This document shows positions 7,980 through 16,925 of a stretch of DNA of 64,000 bases, in pieces (position 1 is the first letter of the stretch; each line of letters starts with the position of its first letter). The stretch comes from Planctomycetaceae bacterium (GTDB lineage: Bacteria; Planctomycetota; Phycisphaerae; Sedimentisphaerales; UBA12454), in contig JAJFVK010000019.1 in the NCBI GenBank assembly GCA_021371795.1, positions 186,001 to 250,000 of the forward strand. Reading direction: 5' to 3'. A model generated the notes under the pieces. That model was not told where the DNA came from and made no database searches. It saw nothing but the letters and a program-made list of their open reading frames with translations. The position numbers were made by a program, and so were the translations under genes.

Positions 7980-8864
7980 ATGGCAGGCATGGAATCGAGA
8001 CGAAAATCTGAAGGGTTTACGCTCATCGAATTGCTTGTGGTGATTTCCATAATCGCAATGCTGCTGGCAATACTAATGCCGAGTTTGACGAGGTCTCGCG
8101 AACAGTCAAAAAGGGTGGTATGTCTGGCCAATCTTCACGCAATTGGTCAAAGTCTGTATCTTTACGCACATGATTTTGATGGTATGATTGTGCCGGGTGA
8201 ATGCCAGACCCCCTGGGATGTGTGGTCGGTGCCGACCGAGAATGCAGGGGGCGTAATTCGCGATCAACCACAGTCGGTAAATTTAGGGCATCTGCTTTCG
8301 GCGGATAAAGTACCTATGCCGACGGGGGATAATCATATTTTTTTCTGTCCGTCAGGCAGTAATTTCGATAGAGGCAGGCCTTACGATAACTTTAAATCGA
8401 CTTGGGGCGAGAGCGATTCAACAACATATATTACCTATATGTTCAACAATAGTCTCGACGGCTTCGACAATTGTGTTGCGCCGGGTCAGCAAAGCATACT
8501 ATTTCACACTGACAAAATAAATTATCTGTTGACCGATGGAAGCGTGCATGTTTTCAATGTAAAAAAGTTAGTTTACGATGATAACGTCGGAGCTGAAGGA
8601 CTTGCACAGGTTTGTTCAAGGACAGATGTTTGCTTCCCGACAAGTATGCTGCATGGATGGTTTGCAAATGGACAGGTCAATATCGATGAGGCAAAAGAAT
8701 TTTTGGCAAATCCGATGTCCTGGGTAAGTCAGCACGCCACGGGCACAATTTCCAAACCTGTAAGGCTGTCAAATCTTGGAAAGAAGTCTCTGGTAGCGGA
8801 TGTGGTTGGTGGGTGGAAAAAATCAGTACAACCAGAAACCAGGGGACGTCCGGTGCCTGGCTGA
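7980..8864 (+). CDS. Prepilin-type (type II pseudopilin-like) protein
   Basis: 294 residues from ATG 7980, preceded by AAAGG. The open frame begins earlier, overlapping selA, but the type IV prepilin signal (KSEGFTLIELLVVISIIAML: cleavage after Gly, Phe+1, Glu+5) sits at the right distance only from this start. After the hydrophobic stem come ANLHAIGQSLYLYAHDFDG, a cysteine (FFCPSG), and HTDKINYLLTDGSVHVF, resembling the H-X9-DG C-terminal region common in planctomycete pseudopilins. It ends at TGA followed one codon later by TAA. It is likely exported and anchored in the cytoplasmic membrane. Its position between selA and a membrane selenoprotein suggests a working link, but no function is known. 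Confidence 0.85.
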   Translation: MAGMESRRKSEGFTLIELLVVISIIAMLLAILMPSLTRSREQSKRVVCLANLHAIGQSLYLYAHDFDGMIVPGECQTPWDVWSVPTENAGGVIRDQPQSVNLGHLLSADKVPMPTGDNHIFFCPSGSNFDRGRPYDNFKSTWGESDSTTYITYMFNNSLDGFDNCVAPGQQSILFHTDKINYLLTDGSVHVFNVKKLVYDDNVGAEGLAQVCSRTDVCFPTSMLHGWFANGQVNIDEAKEFLANPMSWVSQHATGTISKPVRLSNLGKKSLVADVVGGWKKSVQPETRGRPVPG

Positions 8865-8938
8865 GGCTAAGAAAATATTCGGCCGTGTCGGTCGAAATAA
8901 AGTCAAACACAGAGTAAGTCTGCTTTTGGTGTCGATAT

Positions 8939-9628
8939 ATGAAAGATTATATTCTCGAACTTATTTCCGATTTTATAGATGATTACAATGACTGTTCGCC
9001 GGCAAAAAAAAGAGCCATCCGAATTATCGCTATTCTGATACCATGTTTTTTATTGATAGGATTAATACGATCGTGCAGCAGCGGCCATTCAATGCCTAAA
9101 TCAGAGCAGCAAAAGATTGGGCTTTTGGATTTGGCACGAAAGGATGCGCAAGGCGATAAATGGGAACTTGACCTTGTTAAGGGCCAGCCCATTTCGGGAC
9201 TCAATGTTGACGCCGGTTTTGGGCCTCTGCTGGTTGTAAGAACAAATGCGGAGCTTAAAGAAGCAAATGGCGAAATTTTGATTGGGGTAGTAGTTACAGG
9301 ACGCGGCGGCGAAAAATATGTCGGCGGTGTTCGCAGGAATGGCCAATGGCAGAAGCCGCCGGACTTTAAGATTGTTGATAGTGCAGGCAAAGTGCTTGAC
9401 AGCGGTTCATTCAAATATGGTTGAAGCGGTAACTGCAGGTACTCGTGGCGAGTGCCTAATAATTTTTCAGGAAATTTTCAGATGCAGGTGGATATAAACC
9501 TCGGACCATTTGAGAAAAAAGTTGAGAATGTATGGTATTTGTTGAACGCAAAGCGTGTCGACACAAAGTGGCAGTGGTACGTTGTTGAGGTGAACCAGCC
9601 CTCAACTTGCACGGATCAGCCGAAATAA
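8939..9628 (+). CDS. Predicted membrane-anchored selenoprotein of unknown family (Sec162)
   Basis: The frame opens at ATG 8939, runs 161 codons to UGA 9422-9424, then stays open 67 codons to TAA 9626-9628: a 229-residue protein with Sec162. Layout: cytoplasmic N-terminus, one membrane helix (about 26-43, AIRIIAILIPCFLLIGLI), then a presumably periplasmic beta-rich domain. Around the UGA the protein reads GSFKYG-U-SGNC-RYSWRVP, a UxxxC redox-like motif (Sec162, Cys166). Support for read-through: the gene sits between selA and selB; an 8-bp SECIS-like hairpin starts 13 nt after UGA; and a second copy of UGA, hairpin and flanking peptide exists at 6193-6357, with similarity continuing past the UGA. 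If UGA were a stop, a 161-residue protein and a 48-residue ORF (ATG 9482) would result. I do not recognise the family; a thiol/selenol redox role is inferred from UxxxC only. Confidence 0.85.
9437..9457 (+). promoter_or_regulatory. bSECIS-like hairpin for Sec162
   Basis: Stem of GGUACUCG (9438-9445) with CGAGUGCC (9449-9456), loop UGG, extended by an A-U pair. The apical loop begins ~22 nt after UGA, within the 16-37 nt window usual for bacterial SECIS elements, and the loop contains G and U as in fdhF-type elements. Confidence 0.75.
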
Positions 9629-9688
9629 AAATGGTTGTTTATGTCCTTGTCAGAACTCTGCGGGTGATTAAAGTATTATAGGTAATCT

Positions 9689-11602
9689 GTGAAGTCCACA
9701 GCCAAACAAATAAATATTACACTTGGAACAGCAGGTCACATAGACCACGGCAAAACTGCGCTGGTTAAAAATCTTACAGGATGCGATACTGATTATTTAA
9801 AAGAGGAGAAAGAGCGTGGAATGTCAATCGAACTTGGCTTTGCGCCCTGCATTCTTTCAAATTTGGAAGTCGGTATTGTTGATGTTCCCGGCCATGAGAA
9901 TTTTATTAAAACAATGGTTGCCGGTGCGGCCGGAATGGATGGCGTAATATTTGTTATTGCCGCAGATGACGGCGTAATGCCGCAAACTCGTGAACATCTT
10001 GGGATTCTTACTCTTCTCGGAATTAAACACGGCATAGTAGCGTTAACAAAATCGGATTGCGTTCAGCCGGAGCAATTAGAAACTGTCATATCGAAACTGA
10101 AAGATTTTCTTAAAGGTACATTTTTGGAAGACTCACCCATTCTTCCTGTTTCAAATATAACAGGTGCAGGCTTCGATGATTTTTATGGTGCCTTGCAGAC
10201 TATGGTTAATTCCATAAAACCAAAACGCATAGATGGTTTTTTCAGGCTGCCGATAGAACGCTCTTTTAGTGTTAAAGGTTATGGAACAGTTGTCGCAGGT
10301 GTGCCTGTTTCCGGTTCAGTTAAAATTGGTGATGAAGTTACGCTTTTACCGCATAATATGAAAGGCCGAATTAAAACTATTCAGGTTTACAAACATTCTG
10401 CTGATGCGGTTTTAGCCGGTCAATGTGCAGCTATTAATATTCCTCAACTTGAACACAAAATGATTGAACGAGGCAATGTAATAGTCTCTAATGATTGTTT
10501 CGTACCCCAGTCGTGGTATTTGTGTAAGTTATCGCTATTGGAGGGTAATCAGTTATTTCTGAAAAATGGTCAGGAAATAAAATTTCACACCGGAACTTCC
10601 GAAATTTTAGCGTCTGTATATCTAATGCTGGGTGATAAATTGCAATCAGGCGAGCAGGCTGTTGTGCAATTAAGACTTAACAGTCCTTGTGTCGCCGCAC
10701 CAAGGGACCGTTTTATAATCAGGAGTCTTTCGCCTGTTCAGACCATTGGTGGCGGAATGATAATAGATTCATTGCCGGTAAAACTAAAAAGAACTTTGCC
10801 GAATATGCAAAATGATGTTACGCAATGGGCACAAGCGGTTCTTGATGAAAAAGATTTTATAGAATATTGTATTAAAAAAGCTCAACTGTATGTTGCTTCC
10901 GCAAAAGAAATCTCCAATCGAACGAAAATTCCGGCAAAATATGTTGAGCAATTTTTAAAAGAACTGGTCACGCAGCAAAAAGTGATAGAGTTTGGAAATA
11001 TGTATATACATCGTGATACTGCGAACCAGCTTGAACAGAAATTACTTGGAGTGATTGCGGATTATCACAAAAATTCTCCACAGGCACCGGGCATAGATTC
11101 GGAATTGCTTTGTCAAATGAGTGAGTTGGACAGGCCGGTATTTAATCTGATTTTAACTTATCTAAAAGAGAAAAGGCTAATTGTCGTCCGTGGACACAAA
11201 TTCGCTTTGCCTGCACATCGTGAGGAATTTCCGGATGTGCATCGGGCGGCTCTTGAGAAAATAGAAAAATTATTTCTGTCGCGGTTATTTAATCCGCCGG
11301 ACAAGGAAGAATTGGCAAAAGTTCTTAGTGTTCCAAATGATAAGATATCTGCACTTGTAAAGATGCTTATAGAGTCTGAACGGCTTGTTGTTGTGGAAAA
11401 GGATTTATTTTTCCATGCTGATGCTATACTGAAAGCACGTCAGCTTTTAGTGGATTACATTAAAAAAGAAGGAATGTTGGAAAGTGTCAAATTCAAATAC
11501 ATTCTTAATACCACAAGAAAATATGCGATTCCTCTTTTGGATTATTTTGACCAAGTTGGTGTTACTCGTAACTCCGGCCATACACGATATCTCAAAAATT
11601 AA
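9689..11602 (+). CDS. selB: Selenocysteine-specific elongation factor SelB
   Basis: A GTPase that brings Sec-tRNA(Sec) to ribosomes paused at UGA by binding the SECIS hairpin. 637 residues. G1 is GHIDHGKT (16-23), G3 DVPGHE (65-70), and G4 TKSD (120-123, the usual SelB form of NKxD). EF-Tu-like domains II-III and the SelB-specific domain follow, and the C-terminal ~250 residues have the winged-helix character that binds SECIS RNA (for example LLVDYIKKEGMLESVKFKYIL...LDYFDQVGVT...GHTRYL at the end). The start is GTG 9689 with an AGGT site. It lies 60 nt after the selenoprotein stop, in the same direction. Confidence 0.97.
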   Translation: MKSTAKQINITLGTAGHIDHGKTALVKNLTGCDTDYLKEEKERGMSIELGFAPCILSNLEVGIVDVPGHENFIKTMVAGAAGMDGVIFVIAADDGVMPQTREHLGILTLLGIKHGIVALTKSDCVQPEQLETVISKLKDFLKGTFLEDSPILPVSNITGAGFDDFYGALQTMVNSIKPKRIDGFFRLPIERSFSVKGYGTVVAGVPVSGSVKIGDEVTLLPHNMKGRIKTIQVYKHSADAVLAGQCAAINIPQLEHKMIERGNVIVSNDCFVPQSWYLCKLSLLEGNQLFLKNGQEIKFHTGTSEILASVYLMLGDKLQSGEQAVVQLRLNSPCVAAPRDRFIIRSLSPVQTIGGGMIIDSLPVKLKRTLPNMQNDVTQWAQAVLDEKDFIEYCIKKAQLYVASAKEISNRTKIPAKYVEQFLKELVTQQKVIEFGNMYIHRDTANQLEQKLLGVIADYHKNSPQAPGIDSELLCQMSELDRPVFNLILTYLKEKRLIVVRGHKFALPAHREEFPDVHRAALEKIEKLFLSRLFNPPDKEELAKVLSVPNDKISALVKMLIESERLVVVEKDLFFHADAILKARQLLVDYIKKEGMLESVKFKYILNTTRKYAIPLLDYFDQVGVTRNSGHTRYLKN

Positions 11603-11700
11603 TTTAAATTATTCCCCATAGAAAGCCCCTGTGTGGTGCGTTAACCAAGCTATGAGCTATTGTTGTAAAGGAATTAGATAATGTGACATTGAATCCTATA

Positions 11701-13311
11701 TTAGTGTTTAAAATGTCTTTTGCCGGTAAAGACCATCGCTATACCGTATCTGTCTGCGGCAGCGATAACATCATCGTCTTTCTTTGAGCCGCCGGGCTGA
11801 ATTATACAGCTAACGCCGTGCTTGGCCGCCTGGTCAATATTGTCCGGGAACGGGAAGAACGCATCGGACCCCATTGAACAGCCTTTTGTGTCTTCGGCTG
11901 AATTTTTAAATGCGATAAAGCCGGACTCAACGCGATTCATCTGGCCTGCGCCTACGCCGATAAGTCTTCTGTCTTTTACAAGCGTTATAGTATTGCTCTT
12001 AACATGTTTGGCAGTAATCCACGCAATGCGTAAATCTTCGAGTTGTTCCTTATTGGGTTTTATTTTTGTCGGATAAGTCAGTACAGTAGGTTCCCATCCG
12101 ATAAGGTCTCTATCCTGCAGGAGCATTCCGCCGATGATGCAGCGAACATCGAATTCGCCGCAATCAATTTTTGCTCTGTCGATTTGGGCGGTGGACATAA
12201 TTCTTACGCGTTTGCCCCACGGCTTTAATGTTCTGATTGTCTCGATTGCGTCAACATCAAAGCCCGGCGCGATTAACACTTCCGCAAAAAATCCCGCAGC
12301 GCCTTTTGCCTTGCCGAACAATGAGTATGATTCCATAATCGTCGTCGCAAGAGCCTTATCGACTTTTCTGTTCAGGGCGATGATTCCGCCAAATGCGCTT
12401 GTAACGTCTGTTTCGTAGGCCTTTTGATATGCCTTGTGAATATCGTTGTCGATTGCGCAGCCGCAGGGATTTAAATGTTTTACAACAACTGCCGCCGGCT
12501 CTGAAAATTCCTTTGCAAGCTCGAACGCCGCGTTTGCATCCATCAGATTATTGAAGCTGATTTGCGTTTCGTCTTCCATAACTTTAGCGGAGGAAACGCT
12601 GACTTCGTCGTTCGGAGCGAGTTTATAAAACGCGCCGGTCTGGTGCGGATTTTCGCCATAGCGAAGTTCCATCTCTTTGTTAAGAGCAATGCTGATTCTT
12701 TCAGGATATCTTACGCCGGCCTGTTTATTGAGATATTTCGATATAGCCGCATCATAACTCGCGGTCATTCCAAAAGCGATTCGAGCAAAATCGCTTCTTG
12801 TCTTTTCGCTGACGCTGCCGCCGGACGATTTCATTTCGGCGATAATTTTTTCGTACTGGCAGGAGCTTGTAACAACCGTAACATATTTATGATTTTTCGC
12901 TGCCGAGCGAACCATACTTGGGCCGCCAATGTCGATATTCTCGATTGCGTCCTCGAATTTACAGTCAGGTTTGGCAACAGTTTTTTCGAAAGGATAAAGA
13001 TTAATGCAAACCATATCGATTGGTTCGATGCCGTGCTTTTTCATTGCAGCCTGATGTTCGCTGTTGTCGCGGATGCTCAAAAGACCGCCGTGGATTTTCG
13101 GGTGCAGGGTTTTAACTCGGCCGTCCATCATTTCAGGAAAACCTGTAACCGAATCGATACTGACGACACTAATTCCCGCCTGCGCAAGCGATTTGGCTGT
13201 TCCGCCTGTGCTGATGATTTTGACGCCCATTGCCGCAAGATTTTTTGCGAATTCTGCGACACCGTTTTTATCTGATACGCTGATGAGTGCAGTTTTGATT
13301 TTCACATCCAT
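11701..13311 (-). CDS. purH: Bifunctional AICAR formyltransferase / IMP cyclohydrolase
   Basis: Catalyses the last two steps of IMP synthesis. 536 residues, standard length. The N-terminal IMP cyclohydrolase (MGS-like) domain shows ALISVSDKNGVAEFAKNLAAMG, STGGTAKSLAQAG, DGRVKTLHPKIHGG; the C-terminal transformylase shows RYGENPHQTGAFY, VVVKHLNPCGCA, and SDAFFPFPDNID near the end. ATG 13311 is preceded by AAGGAGCAACG on the minus strand. It converges with selB and is separated from it by ~100 bp without obvious features. Confidence 0.97.
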   Translation of the reverse strand: MDVKIKTALISVSDKNGVAEFAKNLAAMGVKIISTGGTAKSLAQAGISVVSIDSVTGFPEMMDGRVKTLHPKIHGGLLSIRDNSEHQAAMKKHGIEPIDMVCINLYPFEKTVAKPDCKFEDAIENIDIGGPSMVRSAAKNHKYVTVVTSSCQYEKIIAEMKSSGGSVSEKTRSDFARIAFGMTASYDAAISKYLNKQAGVRYPERISIALNKEMELRYGENPHQTGAFYKLAPNDEVSVSSAKVMEDETQISFNNLMDANAAFELAKEFSEPAAVVVKHLNPCGCAIDNDIHKAYQKAYETDVTSAFGGIIALNRKVDKALATTIMESYSLFGKAKGAAGFFAEVLIAPGFDVDAIETIRTLKPWGKRVRIMSTAQIDRAKIDCGEFDVRCIIGGMLLQDRDLIGWEPTVLTYPTKIKPNKEQLEDLRIAWITAKHVKSNTITLVKDRRLIGVGAGQMNRVESGFIAFKNSAEDTKGCSMGSDAFFPFPDNIDQAAKHGVSCIIQPGGSKKDDDVIAAADRYGIAMVFTGKRHFKH

Positions 13312-13337
13312 TTGAATCGTTGCTCCTTAAGAAATTG

Positions 13338-13430
13338 AAAAATTGTAGATTGTAGATTGAAGATTATTATAAATATCCCGCCGCAGGCGTTCCTCAAATC
13401 TTCATTCTTCAATCTTAAATCTTAAATAAT
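13338..13430. repeat. AGATT/AATCT-rich imperfect inverted repeat upstream of purH
   Basis: A short tract of AGATTGTAGATTGAAGATT on one side and its approximate inverse (AATCTTCATTCTTCAATCT) on the other, separated by a GC-richer centre. It looks like a small intergenic repeat element; no gene is seen in it. Confidence 0.4.
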
Positions 13431-13445
13431 TTCGTACCTTCGTGG

Positions 13446-14522
13446 CTATTTTTTAATTGGTTCAATACATAATACTGCGTTGTCTTCCATTACATATATT
13501 TTGGAATCGTATGGATTTGTCGCAAAAGCCGTAACAGCCTCGAAATTAAGCGTGTAAAGCCTTTTGGCTGCCGCGTTGTCCATGACTTCACAAATATTCT
13601 TTTGGCTGATTACATAAGCCTTGCTGCCGTCTTCCGCAAGCAAATCTGCGCCGTCAGGTGAAAGCCATAGCTGTTTGCCGCTGTTTGCGTCAACGGCATA
13701 CAGGCCTTTGTTGATGGCATACTGGTAAACGACCTTTTCTATTGCTCTTGCAGAAACGTTAAGAAAACTGCCGGTGTAAAACTTCCATAACATTTTGCCG
13801 CTGTTTGCGTCTATTTTGTAAAGGTTAGTATCCTTGCTGCTGACGTAGATTGAATCGTCTGTTTTTGTCAAAGCCGCCTCGATTGAACCGACGGCATCAA
13901 ACTGCCAGAGTTTGATGGGCTGATTTGCGTTCATGCAATACACCTTGCCGCTGTTGGTAGCAAACACAATCGAATTATCATTTGCGATAACGCTTGTGAT
14001 ACCAGAGCGGTCATCAGGGTTAACTCTGAACACTTGAAACATATCACGCTGTAAAACGTGGAGTTGTTTATCCATACCGGGCAAATAAAAATATTTCGTG
14101 TTCACAGCAGGTCGTGAACTTATAGGGAATTCTATTTTATTTCTGAAAAGCTCATTGCCGCTTTGCAAATCAACCGCAAGCAGGTTGTTTGCCGCCGCGA
14201 AATAAACTGTATTATTAAAATCCACCGGCTGCGAAACAGGCAAATCTGCGTCTGCTGCCGAAATGCTGAAAACCGACCGGCCGTCGTTTCTATCCAAACA
14301 GAACAGATAATTGCTGTTCGTCAGGATATAAATATAATTGCCCAGAACAGTCATTTGCTGCACTTTTTCTTTGGGGTTTAGTGCAACGGCGCTTTGCCAT
14401 ACGGTATGAAGACTGGCTTCTTTAAGTAATGTGTCATTTATTTTTGCCGGCGATTGCGTCGGAATAATCATCAAAAATGTCAATACCGCCAGACATATTA
14501 AACAAGAATTTCTCAAAGTCAT
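13446..14522 (-). CDS. Secreted/anchored PQQ-like beta-propeller protein
   Basis: About 358 residues from ATG 14522, chosen because TGGAGA lies right before it; the frame extends 11 codons further upstream without support. An N-terminal hydrophobic segment (SCLICLAVLTFLMIIPTQSPA) looks like a signal peptide. The rest consists of propeller blades of the YxxDAxxGKxLW type, for example LFCLDRNDGRSVF, LLAVDLQSGNELF, VYCMNANQPIKLW, LYKIDANSGKMLW, LYAVDANSGKQLW. It lacks obvious quinoprotein catalytic motifs, so it is probably a binding or assembly protein (BamB-like fold). It follows the 100-residue ORF closely. Confidence 0.8.
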   Translation of the reverse strand: MTLRNSCLICLAVLTFLMIIPTQSPAKINDTLLKEASLHTVWQSAVALNPKEKVQQMTVLGNYIYILTNSNYLFCLDRNDGRSVFSISAADADLPVSQPVDFNNTVYFAAANNLLAVDLQSGNELFRNKIEFPISSRPAVNTKYFYLPGMDKQLHVLQRDMFQVFRVNPDDRSGITSVIANDNSIVFATNSGKVYCMNANQPIKLWQFDAVGSIEAALTKTDDSIYVSSKDTNLYKIDANSGKMLWKFYTGSFLNVSARAIEKVVYQYAINKGLYAVDANSGKQLWLSPDGADLLAEDGSKAYVISQKNICEVMDNAAAKRLYTLNFEAVTAFATNPYDSKIYVMEDNAVLCIEPIKK

Positions 14523-14547
14523 TCTCCATGAAAAAAATGTTATAGTA

Positions 14548-14850
14548 TTATTCAATTGTATCTATGTAATCGCATAAATCCGCGTCGTTTTGTTTTTCAA
14601 ATTGCATCATTTGTTCAATTCGTTCGATATCGTCGTTGATTCTGGTCGCCAGTTTAAAAATATAAGGCTGACCTGTAAGACGGTTCTTCAGGTCCTGATG
14701 CATCGGCTCCCATTTCCCGCCGTAAAGCTGACTTTTTAACACTATCAGCATTTTATGTTCGGCAGAAAGCCCCTTGACAAAGTCAGCAACTTTGTTGTCG
14801 CGTTTCTTTTCGTCGGTTTTTATACCGTCTTTTTCAGTGGTTTTGCCCAT
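14548..14850 (-). CDS. Hypothetical protein, 100 residues, charged, coiled-coil-like
   Basis: Not recognised. A lysine/glutamate-rich N-terminus, then VADFVKGLSAEHKMLIVLKSQ and a C-terminal acidic helix. No signal peptide or membrane segment, so cytoplasmic. It is co-directional with and 25 bp before the propeller gene, so probably shares its transcript. The ribosome site is weak. Confidence 0.55.
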   Translation of the reverse strand: MGKTTEKDGIKTDEKKRDNKVADFVKGLSAEHKMLIVLKSQLYGGKWEPMHQDLKNRLTGQPYIFKLATRINDDIERIEQMMQFEKQNDADLCDYIDTIE

Positions 14851-14913
14851 AGCGTCCCGAAAGCCCCCGATTCAATCGGGAACTGTATATCGCTGCTATG
14901 AAGGCAGCGACGT

Positions 14914-16719
14914 CTAAATCTTCGACTGATCAAGAATCAGGTCTTTGACTTTTCTGCTCGGCAGGTTTAACGCACCAAACGCGCCCGCTGCGGCCGAACG
15001 CAATTGTTCATTCGCATCGCGTGACGCAACTAAATTATAAATCTGGTCAATCTGTCCGTCGGGCAGTTGATTTGCGTTTACCTTTGCCGAAACCGCAAGA
15101 GATTCAAATCCCGCGATTCTTATTTCAACAGCGTTGCCTTCTTTTAATGCCAGCTCTGCGATTGCTCTTTGAGCGTCCGGGCTTGAAAGATATGCCAGTA
15201 TCTGGCAGGCAATTATTTTCATTTCATCACGGCTGTCGCCGGTTGTTTTTACAAGTGCGTCCAAAGCGGCTGAAACATCGACCGCCGCATTTTTTGTCTC
15301 CGCAAGTTTCAGCAATGCCTGTGCCGCGCGAATAGCATAGCTGTCATTCTGTTCGGCAGACCAGTTTTCGCCTGCTGTATCGGTAATTGCTGCTGCCAGA
15401 TTCTTAATTACGTATTCGCTTTCAGGAAATTTTTCTGTCGGTTCAGCCAATGCGACCGCTATCGCCGCAGTATATTTCACTGCTTTATCATTGTATGACA
15501 GGGCCTGTATCAGCGGCTGTGAAGTCTTATATCTGAACATAAGCGATTTTTCGCCTGCGTTGCGGGCAAGTGCCTCGACCGCGCCGAATACAACGACCGT
15601 ATCACTGTCTTTGATTGCCCGCTCAAGTGCTTCGTGCAGATATTCCGGCCCGGTTGTAACAGCGTAAGTCATAGCATCGGCGTGTCCGGTGCCAAAATAT
15701 GCCGGATAAGGAATATGTGTCGAGTCGATTCTGAATGCACAGGCAAGCCACAATGAAATAGCCTGACCGAAATCTTTATCCGCTCTCAATGCCCATTCAC
15801 AGCTTCGCATTGTCATCAGTTCTGTGAAATTAGTTTTGCTGACCGCTTCGCGAATCAGGCCGCTGCTTTCCTTGCTCCAGAACCATACATTCGCGGTATT
15901 GCCTTCGGTAACAGGCATCAGCGAATCAGCCTTGTAATAATAATTATTTGCAGTCTGGAAAAACAGTTCAGCCGCTTTCTTATCAGCGATTGCTGCGTCG
16001 ATTTGTTTCAACGAATCGGCTGCCAATTCACGCAATTGCTGCGACTTATCGTTTTCAACAATATATTTTAAATAGCCAAGTGCTTCGGAATAACCAATTT
16101 TGCCAAGTGCTCTGATTACTTCTGCTTTGATAGCAGGATTTTCCATTTCCAGAGATGCCGCCAACGGCCTTACCGCAGGTCTGCCGATTTCTGAAAGGGC
16201 AGATGCGATATTCGGAAATTCTTCTTTGCGCGATTCATCGGTCATTGCGCTCAACATGTATGGAATCGCGTATTCGCCTGAATTGCGAAGTCTTTCAATA
16301 GCGGTATATTTGCCGCGTACTGTACTGCTCAACCTTTTAATTTCTTCAACAATAATATCCGAAGCGGTGCGCCTCTGGTATCTGCCTTGTTCGATGATGT
16401 CGAGAATCTTCGCCGCAAGGGGGGAAAGCTGCGGATTATTCGCGTGCACTTTCACAAGTATCGCGTATCCCTTTGGATTGTCTTCGCTCAACTTCAGAAG
16501 CGCCAACGGGTCAGGATTGCTGTCGATTACTTTCTGCGCAAATCCGCCGGCAAGGTCATACCTTCCCAAAACCGTATAGTGCAGAAAATCATTCCAATTA
16601 TCCGCGAGTTGATTGGATGTGGGTGTGGTGGATGATGGCTGGTTAGGCTCGGCATTAACCGTAAGTGAAGCTGATGCAATAATCAAACATAGTCCGCAAA
16701 ACGTCAAAAAGTTTCTCAT
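14914..16719 (-). CDS. Secreted HEAT-repeat protein
   Basis: About 601 residues from the internal ATG 16719, which gives a clean signal peptide (MRNFLTFCGLCLIIASASLTVNA); the frame extends 6 codons further. Repeated helical pairs of HEAT/PBS-lyase type are visible: EEFPNIASALSEIGRPAVRP, AIKAEVIRALGKIGYSEALG, DTVVVFGAVEALARNAGEKS, VKYTAAIAVALAEPTEK, ELRSAAAGAFGAL-like near the end. No catalytic motif is seen, so a scaffold role in the periplasm is likely. It is in the same direction as the propeller and 100-residue genes. Confidence 0.8.
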   Translation of the reverse strand: MRNFLTFCGLCLIIASASLTVNAEPNQPSSTTPTSNQLADNWNDFLHYTVLGRYDLAGGFAQKVIDSNPDPLALLKLSEDNPKGYAILVKVHANNPQLSPLAAKILDIIEQGRYQRRTASDIIVEEIKRLSSTVRGKYTAIERLRNSGEYAIPYMLSAMTDESRKEEFPNIASALSEIGRPAVRPLAASLEMENPAIKAEVIRALGKIGYSEALGYLKYIVENDKSQQLRELAADSLKQIDAAIADKKAAELFFQTANNYYYKADSLMPVTEGNTANVWFWSKESSGLIREAVSKTNFTELMTMRSCEWALRADKDFGQAISLWLACAFRIDSTHIPYPAYFGTGHADAMTYAVTTGPEYLHEALERAIKDSDTVVVFGAVEALARNAGEKSLMFRYKTSQPLIQALSYNDKAVKYTAAIAVALAEPTEKFPESEYVIKNLAAAITDTAGENWSAEQNDSYAIRAAQALLKLAETKNAAVDVSAALDALVKTTGDSRDEMKIIACQILAYLSSPDAQRAIAELALKEGNAVEIRIAGFESLAVSAKVNANQLPDGQIDQIYNLVASRDANEQLRSAAAGAFGALNLPSRKVKDLILDQSKI

Positions 16720-16925
16720 CTGCGCTACTCCGAACATACCTTTTGTTAAGGTAAGTAAAATAAAATAGATAATAAAGACAATAAAACAGTAAATACAACC
16801 ATAATTGATTATAAATTATATGACTTAACTGTCAATTAAAAAGCTATTTATCGAGTTTTTTTTATTGCACTTGTATGTCTTTTTTATTAGGATTAGAGAA
16901 ATTATGCGGTGGGGAGTTACTGTTG

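Noticed and set aside
8862-8870. Possible selenocysteine at the TGA ending the prepilin-like gene
   Set aside because: The next-but-one codon is TAA, there is no hairpin, and the protein end looks natural. Treated as a normal stop.
9422-9424. UGA as tryptophan (code change)
   Set aside because: Other genes in the window end with TGA followed by nonsense, and all tRNA/SelA/SelB/SelD evidence favours selenocysteine.
9482-9628. ATG 9482 as the start of a separate 48-residue gene after a TGA stop
   Set aside because: The frame stays open back to and across the UGA at 9422, the hairpin follows the UGA at SECIS distance, and the copy at 6193-6357 shows similarity on both sides of the UGA. Read-through explains more.
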